Assembly (NCBI GenBank): GCA_035578155.1
Contig: JAPWDM010000023.1
Coordinates: 1,426,001-1,490,000 of the forward strand
Direction of reading: 5' to 3'
Origin: Brachynemurus nebulosus
Lineage: Eukaryota; Arthropoda; Insecta; Neuroptera; Myrmeleontidae
Length of the DNA: 64,000 nucleotides
Shown: positions 61,114-64,000 of the stretch, piece after piece
How the letters are laid out: every line of letters starts with the position of its first letter
How positions within the stretch are numbered: the stretch's first letter is position 1
Notes under the pieces: generated by a model
What the model was told of the DNA's origin: nothing
Seen by the model: the letters and a program-made list of their open reading frames with translations, nothing else
Databases searched by the model: none
Position numbers and translations under genes: made by a program

Positions 61114-61183
<70 letters not shown>
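61114..61183. repeat. (TA)n microsatellite
   Basis: TA tract of about 70 bp within inverted arm 1. Confidence 0.97.
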
Positions 61184-61186
<3 letters not shown>

Positions 61187-61436
61187 AATTTTGGTGAATC
61201 GGCATCATTTTCGGATTGTGGCAACCTCCAAATAAAATTCTGTCATAGTCCCAAGCTCAAGTCTTACCATGACAGTGACAGTAGTAGCTGAATTTTCTTT
61301 CCAGTCGGAAATTCATTCAAACAATTGAAGATAGGAAGTAATGAAATAAAAATTTGAAATATATTTAGAAATACACTACCAGCTCAAGTGAGAAAGTACA
61401 ATAAGCTAAAAAAATAAATATTTTTAAAATCAATCA

Positions 61437-61826
61437 GATTTCATCAAAATCCTCCTAGTAGTTTTTGCATGGTGCGTGCACAGACAGACGGACAGGTCAA
61501 AATTTAAATATCGCTGTTTTGGTATCTAAATTAATAACTGTCTATAATATCAGTACAATTTTCCAAAAATATTCCATGTACATACAGACACGGTTCATTC
61601 AGGCCCGACGAGAGGGTGGGGAAACTGGGGTTCTAGCCCCGGGCCCCGGCCTTGAGAGGTGGGGGGCCCGTAACTGCCGATAGAGGGCCAAGGAAGAAAG
61701 GTTTTTTTGCTCATAACTTATTTTCTTGGGAGGAATTTTTTAAAAGAATGTAGTTTATTCCCGGGGCCCACTATTTTTCTCCACGGCCCTCGGTCCATTT
61801 GCAGTTTTATTATATGTATTTATAGA
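61437..61826 (-). mobile_element. Helitron 5' fragment joined to the (TA)n-bearing repeat
   Basis: On the minus strand it begins TCTATAAATACATATAATAA at 61826 (host A at 61827). After an inserted 192-bp element it continues TGTACATGGAATATTTTTGG, GATACCAAAACAGCG, CCGTCTGTCTGTGCACGCA and AAAACTACTAGGAGGATTTT, the order of the Helitrons at 5747 and 39694. Instead of the Helitron body it then passes into the repeat of arm 1 at about 61437. Confidence 0.75.
61600..61791. mobile_element. 192-bp hAT-like MITE nested in the Helitron fragment
   Basis: Interrupts the Helitron 5' region. Flanked by GGTTCATT (61592-61599) and GGTCCATT (61792-61799), 7 of 8 identical. The tips CAGGCCCGACGAGAG and, inverted, GAGGGCCGTGGAGAA are similar. 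GGGCCC-rich. Confidence 0.65.
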
Positions 61827-62280
61827 TTTGTAATACACTGCATTTTGTAAGAAACAAAGATATGTACTTGGAATTTATTGATTGTTTTTTAAAAGTTTTT
61901 GGAAATAAATTTAATTTTCTGGCGGTTTTAAGGGCCTTATTATTTCATACGCAATGATAAGTTTAACCTTTCCCGTATTATAAAATTCATATGTAAATCG
62001 GCGTTGATGTCTCTTTTCCAAAACCACGGTCTATTACAATAAGTAATATGAATTGCCATATTTGATTTTGTGGACTTTTAATATCAAAGCTTTCCAGTGA
62101 TGATGGAAGGGTTACTAACAATATTATTTTTATTAAATATGGTAATTAAACTTTGTATACCTTAAAAATTAAGGTCAATTAACTTTTATTTATGAAATGA
62201 TTTTTTTGAATCGCTTTTAGTTTTCGTTAGTACAAGGTCTAATAACAAAATAAATTAATTTTTCCATTAATCTTCTAAAC
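61827..62280. other. Sequence without recognisable feature
   Basis: A+T-rich; no supported gene or repeat. Confidence 0.4.
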
Positions 62281-62283
62281 CAG

Positions 62284-62330
62284 ACGTCAGAAAACTACGG
62301 TCGCTGGGCCAGACCTGACCCACCTGTTGT
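62284..62330. repeat. Possible hAT left end
   Basis: GTCAGAAAACTACGGTCGCT then GGGCCAGACCTGACCC resembles the GGCAAACTACGGCCCGCGGG type of hAT terminus. No matching right end or target duplication was found. Confidence 0.35.
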
Positions 62331-63206
62331 TTTTAATCCGGCTCACCAATCAATATAGTGCCTAACTTTAGTAATGCTTTTTAATGATGAATTTTTAGAA
62401 TGAGTATTTTTACTAGAAGATAGCTAAATAAATTATTTAAAGTTTAAAGACATGGATCAATCCAAATTCTAGAATGATGATCCTATCCATTAAAATCACC
62501 TTGGTGGAGCCCTTGGCAATAATATAAGGGCACGAGGATTGTAAAATGCCTGTTTATATTCCTTTCTGTAATAATGATATTGATATTCATAACTTTACAC
62601 CTACTTAAGGGATATTTGTGGCTCTATACAAAAATTTTAGGGGTATAAGAATTTTCTTGAGTCCAGATTCGCACTCAGAGTCGAAAAATGCAAAGAAATA
62701 CCATAGTCACTCATCGAAATCACAACCCTGATTTTTTTCGAGGGGGTGTCTTATTGTTACTTAACCTAAATTTATATTTTTTTAATACACCTTCCACCAA
62801 TCTGACCTTGCTGAAATTTCTACACACGATAACTATGTTAGAGCCAAATAACATATATTTTTTTGGTAGGTGTCACTCAAGGGGTTGATCTAAAACATGC
62901 ATCCTCAAAAATTCAATTATTATTTTAATCTAGTAAATAACGTCATACGAATGTAAAAAAATTCTATAATATAAAGCTACTTTATGTCAACATTCTTTAT
63001 TAATTTCATCTAATTATCTTCAATAGTTTTGAGGAAAAAAAATTTTAAATTTAAGGGTTGTTACCCCCATATCTCTAACAATATAGGGGGTAGAGGTTTA
63101 ATACCTATATTTTCGAACATTACTCACCATAAGCAACATTCGTGAAAAAGAATAGCCGAAAAAGCCGCTGGGCCGAAATCACATAATGCTTACCCGGCGA
63201 GACCCT
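62331..63206. other. Sequence without recognisable gene
   Basis: A+T-rich; the open frame near 62690 shows no recognisable domain. Confidence 0.4.
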
Positions 63207-63456
63207 TTGATTGATTTTAAAAATATTTATTTTTTTTTAGCTTATTGTACTTTCTCACTTGAGCTGGTAGTGTATTTCTAAATATATTTCAAATTTTTAT
63301 TTCATTACTTCCTATCTTCAATTGTTTGAATGAATTTCCGACTGGAAAGAAAATTCAGCTACTACTGTCACTGTCATGGTAAGACTTGAGCTTGGGACTA
63401 TGATAGAATTTTATTTGGAGGTTGCCACAATCCGAAAATGATGCCGATTCACCAAA

Positions 63457-63460
<4 letters not shown>

Positions 63461-63535
<75 letters not shown>
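63461..63535. repeat. (TA)n microsatellite
   Basis: AT tract of about 75 bp. Confidence 0.97.
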
Positions 63536-63540
<5 letters not shown>

Positions 63541-63789
63541 AAGGGACGCAACAACTACAAATCTACCGAGAGGTCCAACAAAAATTTAAACAACCCAACT
63601 TTTTGATAACGCAATTCTCCGATGACATTGTAAAATATTATCGTAAAGTTTCGTCTCCGAAAATTCGATTTTCAAATGAAAAATACCAGTAAACAGTTTA
63701 ATATGAATAAAATGAATGGAAGGAAAATTTACGTAATTTTCGGGGAGTCGGGACCCCTTTGCCCACCACCCCCCCCCGGTCTCTGCGAC

Positions 63790-63791
<2 letters not shown>

Positions 63792-63876
<85 letters not shown>
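63792..63876. repeat. (TA)n microsatellite
   Basis: AT tract of about 85 bp at the outer end of inverted arm 2. Confidence 0.97.
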
Positions 63877-63880
<4 letters not shown>

Positions 63881-64000
63881 TGTTGCGTGTGCTTGACTCC
63901 GTATTATCGATATTTAATAAGAGAAATAATAATCCGATTGTCAATCCAAAATCATGTATTTTTCTCTGTTATCTGTTACCAAGATTATTCTCCCAGCATA

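Larger units (their letters stand above)
60787..61437 (-). repeat. (TA)n-bearing repeat, inverted arm 1
   Basis: Reverse complement of 63207-63876 in the same block order: GGTCCCGACTCCCCGAAAAT, CCAGTAAACAGTTTA-type, TCGGAGACGAAAC, then (TA)n 61114-61183, TTTTGGTGAATCGGCATCAT, GGCAACCTCCAAATAAAATT and CACTACCAGCTCAAGTGAG. There is no coding capacity. Confidence 0.85.
63207..63876 (+). repeat. (TA)n-bearing repeat, inverted arm 2
   Basis: Reverse complement of 60787-61437. It contains two (TA)n tracts (63461-63535 and 63792-63876) separated by a 256-bp unit that ends in GGGGAGTCGGGACCCCTTTG and a C run. It lacks the Helitron fragment that adjoins arm 1. Confidence 0.85.

Overview
The window looks like a piece of an insect (arthropod) nuclear genome. 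It is very A+T-rich, has no bacterial-style gene packing, has one clear GT-AG intron, and is full of degraded eukaryotic transposons: hAT, PIF/Harbinger, Tc1/mariner-like, TTAA-targeting, Helitron and non-LTR elements. Long (TA)n and (CA)n(TA)n tracts are frequent. The species or order cannot be fixed from sequence alone. No rRNA, tRNA or CRISPR was recognised.

Only two host protein genes are convincing, and they are related. SAXO-A (minus strand, 28115-29065, one coding exon, 316 aa) and SAXO-B (plus strand, 32956-33822, two coding exons, 232 aa) both carry repeated T-x-x-x-x-SY motifs. These are typical of the SAXO/FAM154 microtubule-stabilising proteins of cilia and sperm flagella. They lie head to head about 3.9 kb apart. 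Repeats fill much of the space between them, including a MITE with a perfect target duplication about 250 bp upstream of SAXO-B.

Layout. 1-2.2 kb: a Jockey-like LINE tail, a 31-bp tandem array and a MITE. 2.27-5.15 kb: two hAT elements 44 bp apart, each with a perfect 8-bp target duplication; the first keeps a hAT dimerisation domain. 5.7-6.45 kb: a Helitron with three 147-bp units. 7.8-9.2 kb: a nested hairpin and a degenerate 127-bp array. 9.9-10.9 kb: a Harbinger-like element with a broken MADF gene. 12.6-13.7 kb: a 31-bp array split by a hAT MITE. 16.6-19.6 kb: a TTAA-bounded element with an exon-like ORF, then a 160-bp array. 21.7-22.8 kb: a broken LINE reverse transcriptase. 24-27.5 kb: microsatellite-bearing repeats and a Tc1-like element. 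28-34 kb: the SAXO pair. 34.3-41.3 kb: a second Harbinger copy, a mariner-like MITE, an inverted 103-bp array inside a TA-flanked element, a hAT C-terminal fragment and a second Helitron. 43.6-46.1 kb: a strong hairpin and a long inverted repeat. 49.6-53.3 kb: TTAA-flanked elements and a second MITE copy. 53.8-56.0 kb: a complete hAT-type element holding two nested elements. 57.5-58.8 kb: a GC-richer insertion into a dispersed repeat. 59.2-59.5 kb: a minisatellite with CCTAA motifs. 60.5-63.9 kb: a large inverted repeat with (TA)n tracts joined to a Helitron fragment.

The main value of the window is as a record of nested transposition. Several insertions can be placed to the base because two copies of the invaded repeat exist or because the target duplication is intact. 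I saw no convincing new multi-gene system.
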